The notes beneath the pieces were generated by a model. It saw only the letters and a program-made list of their open reading frames with translations. It had not been told where the DNA came from and made no database searches. Of a stretch of DNA of 33,243 nucleotides, positions 24,127-32,067 are shown in pieces. The first letter of the stretch is position 1. Every line of letters begins with the position of its first letter. This DNA is from CAZOJJ01 sp964580105. GTDB taxonomy: Bacteria > Bacteroidota > Rhodothermia > Rhodothermales > Rubricoccaceae. Location: the NCBI GenBank assembly GCA_964580105.1, contig CAZOJJ010000033.1, positions 1-33,243 of the forward strand, written 5' to 3'. The translations under genes were made by a program, and so were the position numbers.

Positions 24127-24152
24127 TCCGTCGCCTTCGCCAGGATGACGGA
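24127..24152. repeat. REP-like hairpin (TCCGTC ... GACGGA)
   Basis: TCCGTC (24127-24132) and GACGGA (24147-24152) enclose GCCTTCGCCAGGAT. The phrase AGATCC...TTCGCCAGGATGAC resembles a dispersed intergenic repeat known in many bacteria; this is from memory. Confidence 0.4.
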
Positions 24153-24179
24153 CGGGGAGGGCGAGCGCTCAGAAACGCC

Positions 24180-24207
24180 GTAGGGGCGCACGGCCGTGCG
24201 CCCCTAC
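24180..24207. repeat. Dispersed palindrome, copy 2 (28 bp, perfect)
   Basis: GTAGGGGCGCACGG followed by its exact reverse complement. It matches the element at 18852-18879 at 27 of 28 positions. It lies 27 nt after the nuoH stop, where it could terminate the nuo transcript. Confidence 0.9.
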
Positions 24208-24234
24208 CGGATCGCTTCCCCGAGGCGGGCGCAG

Positions 24235-25296
24235 CTACGCCCAGCCGAAGGCGTGGAACAGCGCCACCCCGAGGGCGATCACCACCACGTTCGCGATGCC
24301 GATGGGCAGGAGGTACTTCCAGCCCAGCGTCATGAGCTGGTTGTACTTGAAGCGCGGGATCGACCACCGGATCCAGATGAAGCAGATCGCGATGACGATC
24401 ACCTTCAGGAGGAAGAACAGCACCTGCACCACCGTCAGCAGCGCGCCCGGCAGGATCGAGGCGAAGAACGGATCCCACGGCAGGAGGTAGCCGCCGAAGA
24501 AGAGCGTCACGATGACGAGGCTCGCCACCCACATGTTGACGTACTCGGCGAGGAAGAACATCCCGAACTTCATGCCCGAGTACTCCGTGTGGTAGCCGGC
24601 CACGAGCTCCTGCTCCGCCTCGGGGAGGTCGAAGGGCAACCGGTTCGTCTCGGCCAGCGCGCAGATGGCGAAGACGATGAAGCCGACCGGGTTGCGGAAC
24701 CAGTTCCACGCGAAGGGCCCGAGGATCTCGTGGTTCTGGTTCTCCACGATCACGAACAGGTTCAGGCTCTGCGCGATGAGGACCACCGAGACGGCCGCCG
24801 CACCCATCGCCAGCTCGTAGGAGATCATCTGGGCCGACGACCGGAGCCCGCCGAGGAGGGCGTACTTCGAGTTCGACGACCACCCCGCCAGCGTCACGCC
24901 GTAGACCGAGACCGAGGTCATCGCCAGGATCACGAGCAGGCCCACCCCGATGTCCGCGATGGCGAGGGCTTCGCCGCCGGGCGTGCGCGCCCACGGGATC
25001 ACCGCCGCCGTGCTCATCGCGATCACCACCATCAGCGTCGGGGCGAGGCTGTGGATGAAGCGGTTGGCCTGCGTGGGAACGATGTCCTCCTTGAAGATGA
25101 GCTTGAACACGTCGGTGAACGACTGGAGCAGCCCTTTCGGGCCGACGCGGTTCGGGCCGGCGCGCTCCTGGATGAACGCCGACACCTTTCGCTCGGCGTA
25201 GACCAGCATCGACGCCGTGATCAGCAGGCCGTTGATCACGCCGAAGATGACGAGGGGGAGGTCGATGAACTCCCAGATTGCCTGGATGATGGCCAT
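24235..25296 (-). CDS. nuoH: NADH-quinone oxidoreductase subunit H
   Basis: The 353-aa membrane subunit forms part of the quinone-binding cavity of complex I, where the peripheral arm joins the membrane arm. ERKVSAFIQERAGPNRVGPKGLLQSFTD is the classic family signature. KEDIVPTQANRF, ALAETNRLPFDLPEAEQELVAGYHTEYSG and FIWIRWSIPRFKYNQLM follow. Eight hydrophobic helices are visible, as in the family. It is the last nuo gene here; nuoI does not follow. There is a 89-bp gap from nuoG containing a 13-bp tandem duplication. Confidence 0.97.
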   Translation of the reverse strand: MAIIQAIWEFIDLPLVIFGVINGLLITASMLVYAERKVSAFIQERAGPNRVGPKGLLQSFTDVFKLIFKEDIVPTQANRFIHSLAPTLMVVIAMSTAAVIPWARTPGGEALAIADIGVGLLVILAMTSVSVYGVTLAGWSSNSKYALLGGLRSSAQMISYELAMGAAAVSVVLIAQSLNLFVIVENQNHEILGPFAWNWFRNPVGFIVFAICALAETNRLPFDLPEAEQELVAGYHTEYSGMKFGMFFLAEYVNMWVASLVIVTLFFGGYLLPWDPFFASILPGALLTVVQVLFFLLKVIVIAICFIWIRWSIPRFKYNQLMTLGWKYLLPIGIANVVVIALGVALFHAFGWA

Positions 25297-25364
25297 GTTG
25301 CGATGAGGATGGGAGACGGCAGAAGGCCGGTGGCGAGAGCAATCGGCCCTCTACCAGCCGCCCG

Positions 25365-25390
25365 CATACATATCAAGCATACATATCAAG
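25365..25390. repeat. 13-bp perfect tandem duplication spanning the nuoG stop codon
   Basis: CATACATATCAAG occurs twice in tandem (25365-25377, 25378-25390). The nuoG TGA (25388-25386 on the minus strand) lies in one copy. The 26-bp AT-rich patch stands out in this GC-rich sequence. Confidence 0.93.
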
Positions 25391-27116
25391 CCGGTTCGGC
25401 GACGCCTGCCTGCGGGAACCTGTCGGCTTCGAGGGGCACGCCGAGGTAGCCCATCGCGGCGTAGGTGGCGCCGGCGAAGGCAGGGACGGTGTCGGCGATC
25501 TCGGCCATGACCGCCTGGGGGCCCTTGTAGCGCATCGGCGCGCCGAGCCGCTCGGCCACCTCGGGGATCGAGGTCCAGCCCGGCAGGCAGTCCACCTTGT
25601 TGTCCTCGCGGTTCCAGCGGTCGAACGGGGTGCCGTGGCGGTCGATGCGGCTCTGCCCGGTGCCCATCGCCATCATGAGCGAGCGGTTCATCGAGCGGAT
25701 CATCTTGGCCGGGCGGAGGCGCTGGGCGCGGCCGTCCTCGTTGACGTAGGTGCCGATGGTCTCGACGCACATCGCGGCGGGCAGCACCACGTCGGCGTGC
25801 GGGAGCGTCTCGTTGGTGGTGTGCGTGGCGTGGAGGATGACGGTGACGCCGTCGAGGTCCGAGCCGGAGAGCAGCCCGGCGGCGACGGGGTCCTCGTCGA
25901 GGACGTAGAGCAGGCGCGCGCCGTTCAGGCGGAAGGTGGCGGGGTCCACGGCGGTCATCCCGAGGCGCTCGCAGCCGGCCGCGTTGGGCGCGGCGTCGTC
26001 CGAGATCAGCCAGCCGTCGCCCGAGCCCTCCGTGCGGTGGTTGACGTAGCCGACGACCTCGCCCCCGACGGCCTCGGCGAGCTTGGTGAGGAGGTAGTTG
26101 TCCTCGACGGTGGCCCAGGCGGAGCCGAGGAAGGCGACGCGCCCCTCGGCCTTCTTGAGCAGCAGCGCGGCCTGGTCGTAGGCCGTGCGCCAGTCCGTCT
26201 CGCGGCCGTCCACGCGGGGGCCGCTGAGGCGGTTCTCGTTGAAGCGGGCGTAGACGAGGCGCGCCGCGTCCGGCATCCAGTAGTCGTTGACGGAGCGGTT
26301 TGCGCGGGGGGTGATGCGGAGGACCTCGTTGTTGCGGACCCAGTAGTCCACGTTGATGCCCTTGGCGCCGAAGTCGGAGACGGACGGCGTCTTGGACATC
26401 TCCCAGACGCGGGCCTTGAAGCGGAAGTAGTCCTCGGTGAGCGCGCCGACGGGGCAGAGGTCGCACACGTTCATCGAGTAGGGGTCGTCGAAGACCTCGC
26501 CGGGCGCGGTCATCGGGTAGTTCTTGTCGCCCCGGTTGACGATGGAGAGCTGGTGGCTTTCGGTGACCTCGGTGGTGAAGCGCGTGCAGCGCGTGCAGTT
26601 GATGCAGCGCTCGGCGTCGAGGACGACGTTGGGGCCGAGCTGGACGCGCTTGGGGCGGTGGACCTTCTCGAACTCGAAGCGGGAGCCCTCGGGGCCGTAC
26701 TTGTAGGCCTGGATCTGGAGCGGGCAGTGGCCGGCCTGGTCGCAGATGGGGCAGTCGAGCGGGTGGTTGATGAGCATCAGCTCGAGGTTGTCCGCCTGGG
26801 CGGCGGCCACCGCCTCGTCGTCGAACTGGGTGTGGACGACCATCCCGTCGGTCACGTCGAGCGCGCAGCTCGGCTGGAGCTTCGGGAAGTAGTTGATGAC
26901 GGGCTTCCCGTGCTCGTCCGTCACTACGGCGCCGGTGGCGCGGTCGCGCGCGGGGGTGCCGGCCTTGACGAGGCACTGGCGGCAGTTGGCCGGGACGGAG
27001 AGCGCCGGGTGGTAGCAGAAGTGCGGCACCTCGATGCCCTGGTCGAGGCAGAACTGGAGCAGCTTGGCGCCTTCCTCGAACTCGAAGGTCTGGCCGTCTA
27101 TCGTGACCTGCGGCAT
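25386..27116 (-). CDS. nuoG: NADH-quinone oxidoreductase subunit G
   Basis: The 576-aa iron-sulfur subunit carries electrons along the complex I peripheral arm. Its N-terminal ferredoxin domain has the 2Fe-2S cysteines in VPHFCYHP, ANCRQCLV and SCALDV. Next comes the His/Cys 4Fe-4S ligand block HPLDCPICDQAGHC, then a ferredoxin-like cluster with CINCTRC and NVCDLCPVGAL. The remainder is a molybdopterin-oxidoreductase-like domain without cofactor motifs. It is shorter than the roughly 900-aa enterobacterial form, which fits compact NuoG proteins. The start MPQVTIDG at 27116 fits the ferredoxin fold. It lies after the DUF4920 gene. Confidence 0.95.
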   Translation of the reverse strand: MPQVTIDGQTFEFEEGAKLLQFCLDQGIEVPHFCYHPALSVPANCRQCLVKAGTPARDRATGAVVTDEHGKPVINYFPKLQPSCALDVTDGMVVHTQFDDEAVAAAQADNLELMLINHPLDCPICDQAGHCPLQIQAYKYGPEGSRFEFEKVHRPKRVQLGPNVVLDAERCINCTRCTRFTTEVTESHQLSIVNRGDKNYPMTAPGEVFDDPYSMNVCDLCPVGALTEDYFRFKARVWEMSKTPSVSDFGAKGINVDYWVRNNEVLRITPRANRSVNDYWMPDAARLVYARFNENRLSGPRVDGRETDWRTAYDQAALLLKKAEGRVAFLGSAWATVEDNYLLTKLAEAVGGEVVGYVNHRTEGSGDGWLISDDAAPNAAGCERLGMTAVDPATFRLNGARLLYVLDEDPVAAGLLSGSDLDGVTVILHATHTTNETLPHADVVLPAAMCVETIGTYVNEDGRAQRLRPAKMIRSMNRSLMMAMGTGQSRIDRHGTPFDRWNREDNKVDCLPGWTSIPEVAERLGAPMRYKGPQAVMAEIADTVPAFAGATYAAMGYLGVPLEADRFPQAGVAEPA

Positions 27117-27133
27117 GAGAATGGGAAGATGGG

Positions 27134-27153
27134 GGATGGCAGATAGGGGATGG
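27134..27153 (-). repeat. Intergenic spacer repeat before nuoG
   Basis: The minus-strand 20-mer CCATCCCCTATCTGCCATCC lies 17 nt before the nuoG start. It matches 17 of 20 bases of the sequence just before the ABC ATPase start (7821-7840, plus). A shortened relative is before nuoH (25312-25335). Confidence 0.5.
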
Positions 27154-27183
27154 CCGGTGGCGGCCACCACCGCTCACGAATCG

Positions 27184-27720
27184 CTAGACCTCGCCTTCGA
27201 GGCGGGCGCCGGTGGCGGCGAGCGTGAAGGTCCGCTCGGGCTCGGTAATGGCGGCGACCTCCTCGGCGCTCTTGCCGGCGTCCTCGGCGAGGTGGCGGAG
27301 CGTCGCCACGTCGGTCTCCTCGACGGCGAAGGTGCCCGCGATCACGGCGTTCTGCCCGGCGATGCCCTTCGGGAAGGTGAACACGTAGCCGTCGTCGCCG
27401 CGCGGGACGGCGACGCGGAAGGGGGTGCCCTCCGCGTTCTGGAACGTGAGCCAGCAGCCGGCCTGCTGGCAGACCTCGCCGACGACGCCCGCGATGCGGA
27501 CGGGCTGGCCGTCGTATGCCTCGGGGTTCTCGACGACCTGCTCGACGAAGAGCACGGGCCCGTCGCCGGGGTCTTCGCCGACGACGGCGCCGAGGTCGGC
27601 CACGTGCCCCTCGTCCTGCGTCGGCGGCGTGCCGTCCACGCCGGGGCCGGCGGTGTCGGGGGCGTCCTGGCAGGCGGCGAGGACGAGGAGCGGGAGGAGG
27701 AAGAGGAGGGAGCGCTTCAT
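27184..27720 (-). CDS. DUF4920-domain lipoprotein inside the nuo operon
   Basis: The 178-aa product starts with a lipoprotein signal peptide (MKRSLLFLLPLLVLAAC, lipid on Cys17). A short acidic linker comes next. A DUF4920-type domain follows, with YDGQPVRIAGVVGEVCQQAGCWLTF, RVAVPRGDDGYVFTFPKGIAGQNAVIAG. The V-C-x-x-x-G-C-W motif is the hallmark and may bind metal. The function is unknown. It sits between nuoF and nuoG on the same strand, 8 nt after nuoF, so it is surely co-transcribed with complex I. An accessory or assembly role outside the cytoplasm is an inference from context only. Confidence 0.85.
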   Translation of the reverse strand: MKRSLLFLLPLLVLAACQDAPDTAGPGVDGTPPTQDEGHVADLGAVVGEDPGDGPVLFVEQVVENPEAYDGQPVRIAGVVGEVCQQAGCWLTFQNAEGTPFRVAVPRGDDGYVFTFPKGIAGQNAVIAGTFAVEETDVATLRHLAEDAGKSAEEVAAITEPERTFTLAATGARLEGEV

Positions 27721-27728
27721 GGCAGGGG

Positions 27729-29114
27729 TCAGGAGGCGGGAGCACCGGCGGGCGTGAGCTCGCCGGTCGCTAGCGTGGAGCCGTCGCCGAGGTCGGCGCC
27801 GGGAAACATGCCCTTCTTGCACTTGGCCTCGAACTCGTCGCGGAAGCGGCGGATGCCCCAGCGGACGGGCCACGCGGCGGCGTCGGCGAGGGCGCAGACG
27901 GTCCGGCCCTCCATCTGGTCGCAGATCTCCAGGAGCAGGTCGAGGTCGCGGAGGTAGCCCTCGCCCTCGTCGATGCGGGTGAGCAGCTTGTAGAGCCAGC
28001 CGGTGCCGTCGCGGCAGGGCGTGCACTGGCCGCACGACTCGTGCCAGTAGAAGTGGGCGATGCGCCGGGTGAAGCTCACCATGTCGGTGTCTTCGTCGAG
28101 GAAGCAGAGGCCGGCGGTGCCCATCGAGGAGCCGGCCTCGCGGAGCGTCTCGGCGTCCATCGTCGCGGGCTCGGCCATCGCCCACGTCAGGGGCGGCGTG
28201 GAGGAGCCGCCGGGGACGACGGCCTTGATCCGCTTGCCGCCGCGCGGGCCGCCGGCGACCTCCAGCAGGTCGGTGATGAGCATGCCGGTGGGGTACTCGT
28301 AGACGCCCGGCTTGTTGACGTGGCCCGAGATCCCGTAGAGCACCGGCCCCGGGTGCTTCTCCGGCCCGATGCCCGCGAACCACGCCGCGCCCCGGTTGAC
28401 GATCAGCGGCACGTCCGCCAGCGTCTCGACGTTGTTGATCGTCGTGGGCCGGTTCCAGAGCCCCTTCTGGGCCGGGAAGGGCGGCTTGATGCGGGGGTAG
28501 GCGCGCTTGCCTTCGAGCGAGTTGAGCAGGCTCGTCTCCTCGCCGCAGATGTAGGCGCCCGCGCCCCAGTGGACGACGAGGTCGGTCGAGAAGTTCGTCC
28601 CGAGGATGTGCGTGCCGACGTAGCCCTTCGCGTAGGCCTCGTCCACGGCGCGCTGGACGTGTCGGACGTAGTCGATGTACTCGCCGCGGATGTAGAGGTA
28701 GCACGTCGTGATCGACATGGCGTAGCACGCGAGCACGATGCCCTCGATCATCAGGTGCGGGTTGTACTCGAAGATCTGGCGGTCCTTGAACGTGCCCGGC
28801 TCGGACTCGTCGCCGTTGCAGCAGAGGTAGCGCGGGACGTCGGGGTCCACGGGCGGCATGAACGACCACTTCAGGCCGGTCGCGAAGCCGGCGCCGCCGC
28901 GCCCGCGCAGGCCGGAGGCCTTGACCTCGTCGGTGAGCCCCTTCGGGTCGAACTTGCCGTCCTTGACGACGGCCTTGAGGGCCTCGTAGCCGCCGTGGCG
29001 CTCGTAGACCTCGATCTTGTGGAGGTCCTTGATGGGCGGCAGGATGACGCGCTCGTACGCGCGCCAGTCGCCCGCTTTCGATTGGCCGGTGAGGAGGGTG
29101 GGGGCGTCAGCCAT
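27729..29114 (-). CDS. nuoF: NADH-quinone oxidoreductase subunit F
   Basis: The 461-aa subunit is the NADH-oxidising flavoprotein of complex I, holding FMN and cluster N3. SGLRGRGGAGFATGLKW and NGDESEPGTFKDR bind FMN/NADH, and GAYICGEETSLLNSLEG is the FMN signature. ESCGQCTPCRDGT with TVCALADAAAWPV supplies the four cluster cysteines. The C-terminal tail of about 25 residues is slightly extended. The start at 29114 is one base after the nuoE stop (TGA-C-ATG), a tight junction suggesting translational coupling. Confidence 0.97.
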   Translation of the reverse strand: MADAPTLLTGQSKAGDWRAYERVILPPIKDLHKIEVYERHGGYEALKAVVKDGKFDPKGLTDEVKASGLRGRGGAGFATGLKWSFMPPVDPDVPRYLCCNGDESEPGTFKDRQIFEYNPHLMIEGIVLACYAMSITTCYLYIRGEYIDYVRHVQRAVDEAYAKGYVGTHILGTNFSTDLVVHWGAGAYICGEETSLLNSLEGKRAYPRIKPPFPAQKGLWNRPTTINNVETLADVPLIVNRGAAWFAGIGPEKHPGPVLYGISGHVNKPGVYEYPTGMLITDLLEVAGGPRGGKRIKAVVPGGSSTPPLTWAMAEPATMDAETLREAGSSMGTAGLCFLDEDTDMVSFTRRIAHFYWHESCGQCTPCRDGTGWLYKLLTRIDEGEGYLRDLDLLLEICDQMEGRTVCALADAAAWPVRWGIRRFRDEFEAKCKKGMFPGADLGDGSTLATGELTPAGAPAS

Positions 29115-29115
29115 G

Positions 29116-29814
29116 TCAGTGGAGCGTCTCGGAGACCGGGGGCGTCTGGTACGCCGTCACGGCGTCGGCGTCGGAGCGGCGGTTGCCGCCGAGGTCGGCC
29201 TCGTCCTGCGGGAGCGTGACGGACTCGAAGCCGGGCATCCGGCCCTCGCGGAGGTCGGTAAGCAGGGCGTCCACCTTCGCCTCGGTGAGGTTGTGGACGT
29301 AGGGTCCGTTGGTGACCTGGAGCATGGGCGCCGAGCCGCAGGCGCCGAGGCACTCGGCCTCCTGGATGGTGAAGAGGCCGTCCGGCGTGGTCATCCCCGC
29401 CCGGATGCCGAGCTGGTCCTCGAGGTAGTGGAGGATGTCGTAGCCGCCGCAGACCTGGCACGTGAAGCAGGTGCACACGTCGAGCACGTAGCGCCCCTTC
29501 CGCTCCTTGAAGTACTGCGTGTAGAACGTGGCGACGCCGTAGGCCTTGGCGTAGGGCACCTCCAGCGTGTCGGCCACGAGGCGAATGACCTCGGGCGGGA
29601 GCCAGCCGAACTTCGCCTGCGCCAGCCAGAGCCCCTTCATGATGGCCCCGTCGTGGGTGGGGTACTGCGCGCGGAACCGCGCGATCTCCGCGCGCTCGTC
29701 GTCGGTCCAGACGAGCTCCTCGTCCGAGAAGTGGCGCTCGGGCGCTTCGCCGGGGACGTACGGCGGCTTGGGCGAGACGTCGCGGAGGTGGGGGCCGGGG
29801 GTGTCAGGGGTCAT
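29116..29814 (-). CDS. nuoE: NADH-quinone oxidoreductase subunit E
   Basis: The 232-aa thioredoxin-like subunit carries the 2Fe-2S cluster N1a of complex I. The helical N-terminal part has RAQYPTHDGAIMKGLWLAQ and GWLPPEVIRLVADTLEVPYAKAYGVATFYTQY. The cluster ligands are in VCTCFTCQVCGG and AECLGACGSAPM. The CTCFTCQVC stretch has two cysteines more than the usual C-x4-C. An extended N-terminus (about 45 residues) and a C-terminal tail make it longer than the core family. The ATG at 29814 was chosen; it lies before the proline-rich lead-in, and no Shine-Dalgarno sequence helps. Confidence 0.93.
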   Translation of the reverse strand: MTPDTPGPHLRDVSPKPPYVPGEAPERHFSDEELVWTDDERAEIARFRAQYPTHDGAIMKGLWLAQAKFGWLPPEVIRLVADTLEVPYAKAYGVATFYTQYFKERKGRYVLDVCTCFTCQVCGGYDILHYLEDQLGIRAGMTTPDGLFTIQEAECLGACGSAPMLQVTNGPYVHNLTEAKVDALLTDLREGRMPGFESVTLPQDEADLGGNRRSDADAVTAYQTPPVSETLH

Positions 29815-29891
29815 GGTGTGAGGGAGTGGGGGAGGGAGGGACTGAGGGCGGGGAGGGCGAACCTTCAATCCCTTCAGTCCATCGGTCCTTG

Positions 29892-31214
29892 CTATTTATC
29901 CGCGTCGCCCATGACGGGGTCGACGGAGCCGATGAGGACGACGGTGTCGGCCACCATGGCGCCCTCCATGAGGTATTCGAGGCCCTGGAGGTTGGAGAAC
30001 GAGGGCGAGTTGATGGTGACGCGCCAGGGGGCGCCGGTGCCGTCGCTCACGAGGTGGAAGCCGAGCTCGCCCTTGGCCGCCTCGATGGCGTGGTAGACCT
30101 CGGCGCCCTTCGGCGGGGCCACGCCGACGTCGGTCATCAGGAAGTCGTGGATCATCCCCTCCATCGAGTAATAGACCTCGTCCTTGGAGGGGTAGGCGGC
30201 CTTCGCGTTGTCGAGGCGGATGGGGCCGTCCGGCAGGCGGTCGAGGCACTGGCGGATGATGCGGGAGGACTGCTCCATCTCCTCGACGCGGACGAAGTAG
30301 CGCGCGAGGCAGTCGCCCTCGGTGCGCATGGGGATGTCGAAGTCGACCTCCTCGTACATGAGGTAGGGCTCGAAGCGGCGGATGTCGTAGTCGACGCCGG
30401 AGGCGCGGAGATTGGGGCCGGTGACGCCGAGCTCGACGACCTCCTCGGCGGTGAGCGCGCCCACACCGATGTTGCGGTCGAGCCAGATGCGGTTCCGGTC
30501 GAGCAGCTTCTTCCAGTTCTGGAGCTGGACGTCGAAGTCGTCGAGGAAGCGGCGGATGGCCGCGAGCGCCTCGGGCCCGACGTCGGTGGCGAGGCCGCCG
30601 ATGCGGCAGTGGCTGACGGTGAAGCGCGCCCCGGCGATGAGGTCCATGATGTCGTAGATCTCCTCGCGGTACTTGAACGTCCAGAGGAAGACCGACAGCG
30701 CGCCGGCATCCATGACGAGGGCGCCGAGCCAGAGGAGGTGGGACTGGATGCGGGCGAGCTCGCAGAGCATCGTGCGGAGCCACTGCGCGCGCACGGGCAC
30801 CTCGATGCCGCAGAGCTTCTCGACGGCGAGGCACCACGCCACGTTGTTGGCGTAGGGCTGGAGGTAGTCCGTCCGGTCGGTGTACGGCATGAACTCCTGG
30901 TACGTCTTCACCTCGGCCAGCTTCTCGATGCCGCGGTGGAGGTAGCCGATGTCCAGGAGGCAGCCCTCGATGGTCTCGCCGTCGAGGCGGACGACGCAGC
31001 GGAGCACGCCGTGCGTGGCCGGGTGCTGCGGGCCGAGGTTGAGCGTCATCCGGCTCTCCAGCGGGTCCTCGTCGCGCTCGACGTAGGTGTGCTTGTTCTC
31101 CAGCGCGCGGTAGAGGGCGGCGTTGTGGCGGGGCCAGAACGTGAACCCGGCCTCTTCCATCGGCATGGTGGCGAGGGAACCGGCGGAGAGCGGGGAAGCG
31201 GCAGGCGTGGGCAT
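29892..31214 (-). CDS. nuoD: NADH-quinone oxidoreductase subunit D
   Basis: The 440-aa (49-kDa type) subunit forms the quinone site together with NuoB. LNLGPQHPATHGVLRCVVRLDGE contains the conserved quinone-contact His. DIGYLHRGIEKLAE, CELARIQSHLLWLG, VGALTAEEV and a C-terminal ADTVVLIGSVDPVMGDADK are family signatures. The start is uncertain between 31214 (MPTPAAS) and 31166 (MPMEEAGF). The former leaves a 10-C homopolymer only 4 nt upstream of the ATG. nuoC lies 64 nt upstream as a separate gene, so this is not a nuoCD fusion. Confidence 0.95.
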   Translation of the reverse strand: MPTPAASPLSAGSLATMPMEEAGFTFWPRHNAALYRALENKHTYVERDEDPLESRMTLNLGPQHPATHGVLRCVVRLDGETIEGCLLDIGYLHRGIEKLAEVKTYQEFMPYTDRTDYLQPYANNVAWCLAVEKLCGIEVPVRAQWLRTMLCELARIQSHLLWLGALVMDAGALSVFLWTFKYREEIYDIMDLIAGARFTVSHCRIGGLATDVGPEALAAIRRFLDDFDVQLQNWKKLLDRNRIWLDRNIGVGALTAEEVVELGVTGPNLRASGVDYDIRRFEPYLMYEEVDFDIPMRTEGDCLARYFVRVEEMEQSSRIIRQCLDRLPDGPIRLDNAKAAYPSKDEVYYSMEGMIHDFLMTDVGVAPPKGAEVYHAIEAAKGELGFHLVSDGTGAPWRVTINSPSFSNLQGLEYLMEGAMVADTVVLIGSVDPVMGDADK

Positions 31215-31218
31215 GGTC

Positions 31219-31228
31219 GGGGGGGGGG
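31219..31228. repeat. Ten-base G/C homopolymer just before the nuoD start
   Basis: Ten consecutive G on the plus strand (C on the coding strand) end 4 nt before the proposed nuoD ATG at 31214. Such tracts slip readily; it could also be a sequencing length error. Confidence 0.8.
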
Positions 31229-31278
31229 CGGGTTCCGGGGAGAGGGGCGGCGTACCCCGCACCTCGTACCCGGAACCG

Positions 31279-31968
31279 CTAATCTTCGGGGAGCTCGCCG
31301 TGGGCGCGAGGGAAGGGGTCGGCCTGGAGCACGCCGTCGGTCTTGTTGGGCGGGAGGGGCAGCGAGCCGGGAATGCCGAGGACGGGGAATTCCTTCCGGG
31401 CCGGGTGGTACTCGAAGTCCTCGGGCATGTACATCCGCCGGAGGTCGGGGTGCCCCTCGAAGCGGATGCCCATCATGTCCCACGCCTCGCGCTCGTGCCA
31501 CGTCGCCGCGCGGTAGACGCCGGTGACGGTGGGGACGACGGGGTTCTCTTCCTTGACGCGGACCTTGAGGCGGAGCCGCTTCCGCTCGGTGAGGTTGACG
31601 AGGCTGTAGAAGACCTCGAACCGGTCCGCCTCGGTGAAGCGGTCGATGGAGCCCATGTCCGAGAGGTAGCCGAACCCGGCCTCCTCCTTGAGGAAGCGGG
31701 CGACCTCCACGAGACGGTCGGGGCGGACGTAGACGGTGTGCTCGGCAGCGTACTCGGTCACGTCCGCGAGGGCGTCGCCGAAGCGCTCGCGGAGCGCCTC
31801 GACCAGCTCGGGCAGGTACGTCGAGGCCTTGGCGTGGGGGTTCTTCGCCTTCAGCTCGCCGGCGAGGGCGCGGCGCGGCGTGAAGAGGAACTTCAGCGTC
31901 TGCGTCTCCTGCTCGGGGTCGAAGGCCCGCGTCGTGTCGGGTGCGCCCTTGGGGATGTCGGTGGCCAT
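31279..31968 (-). CDS. nuoC: NADH-quinone oxidoreductase subunit C
   Basis: The 229-aa (30-kDa type) subunit of the peripheral arm has GYLSDMGSIDRFTEADRFEVFYSLVN and LRLKVRVKEENPVVPTVTGVYRAATWHEREAWDMMGIRFEGHPDLRRMYMPEDFE. The W-H-E-R-E-A-W-D-M-M-G-I block is the family hallmark. The N-terminal 60 residues are less conserved. The ATG at 31968 gives a normal length. A 99-bp spacer with an imperfect inverted repeat separates it from nuoB. Confidence 0.95.
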   Translation of the reverse strand: MATDIPKGAPDTTRAFDPEQETQTLKFLFTPRRALAGELKAKNPHAKASTYLPELVEALRERFGDALADVTEYAAEHTVYVRPDRLVEVARFLKEEAGFGYLSDMGSIDRFTEADRFEVFYSLVNLTERKRLRLKVRVKEENPVVPTVTGVYRAATWHEREAWDMMGIRFEGHPDLRRMYMPEDFEYHPARKEFPVLGIPGSLPLPPNKTDGVLQADPFPRAHGELPED

Positions 31969-31971
31969 GAG

Positions 31972-32053
31972 GACGTATTACGTAGTGCGTAGGGCGTAGG
32001 CGCCCGGCGGGTCGGCAGGGGTGATCGGTCCGGTTTCCATCACGGAATACGTC
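31972..32053. repeat. Imperfect inverted repeat in the nuoB-nuoC spacer
   Basis: GACGTATTACGT (31972-31983) and ACGGAATACGTC (32042-32053) pair at 11 of 12 positions across the spacer. The arms are less GC-rich than the genes around them. Function unknown. Confidence 0.5.
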
Positions 32054-32067
32054 GTACGCGTTAGCAG

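Larger units (their letters stand above)
23898..24234. other. 337-bp repeat-rich spacer between nuoH and tkt
   Basis: No gene is visible. It holds the tkt promoter (23930-23961), a 32-bp perfect palindrome (24017-24048), a REP-like hairpin with TCCGTC/GACGGA arms (24127-24152), and the second copy of a dispersed palindrome (24180-24207). Confidence 0.75.

Noticed and set aside
25365..25390. Promoter for nuoH in the AT-rich duplication
   Set aside because: TTG and TATG-type boxes occur, but the spacing (about 11-14 nt) fits neither Bacteroidota nor classical sigma-70 promoters.
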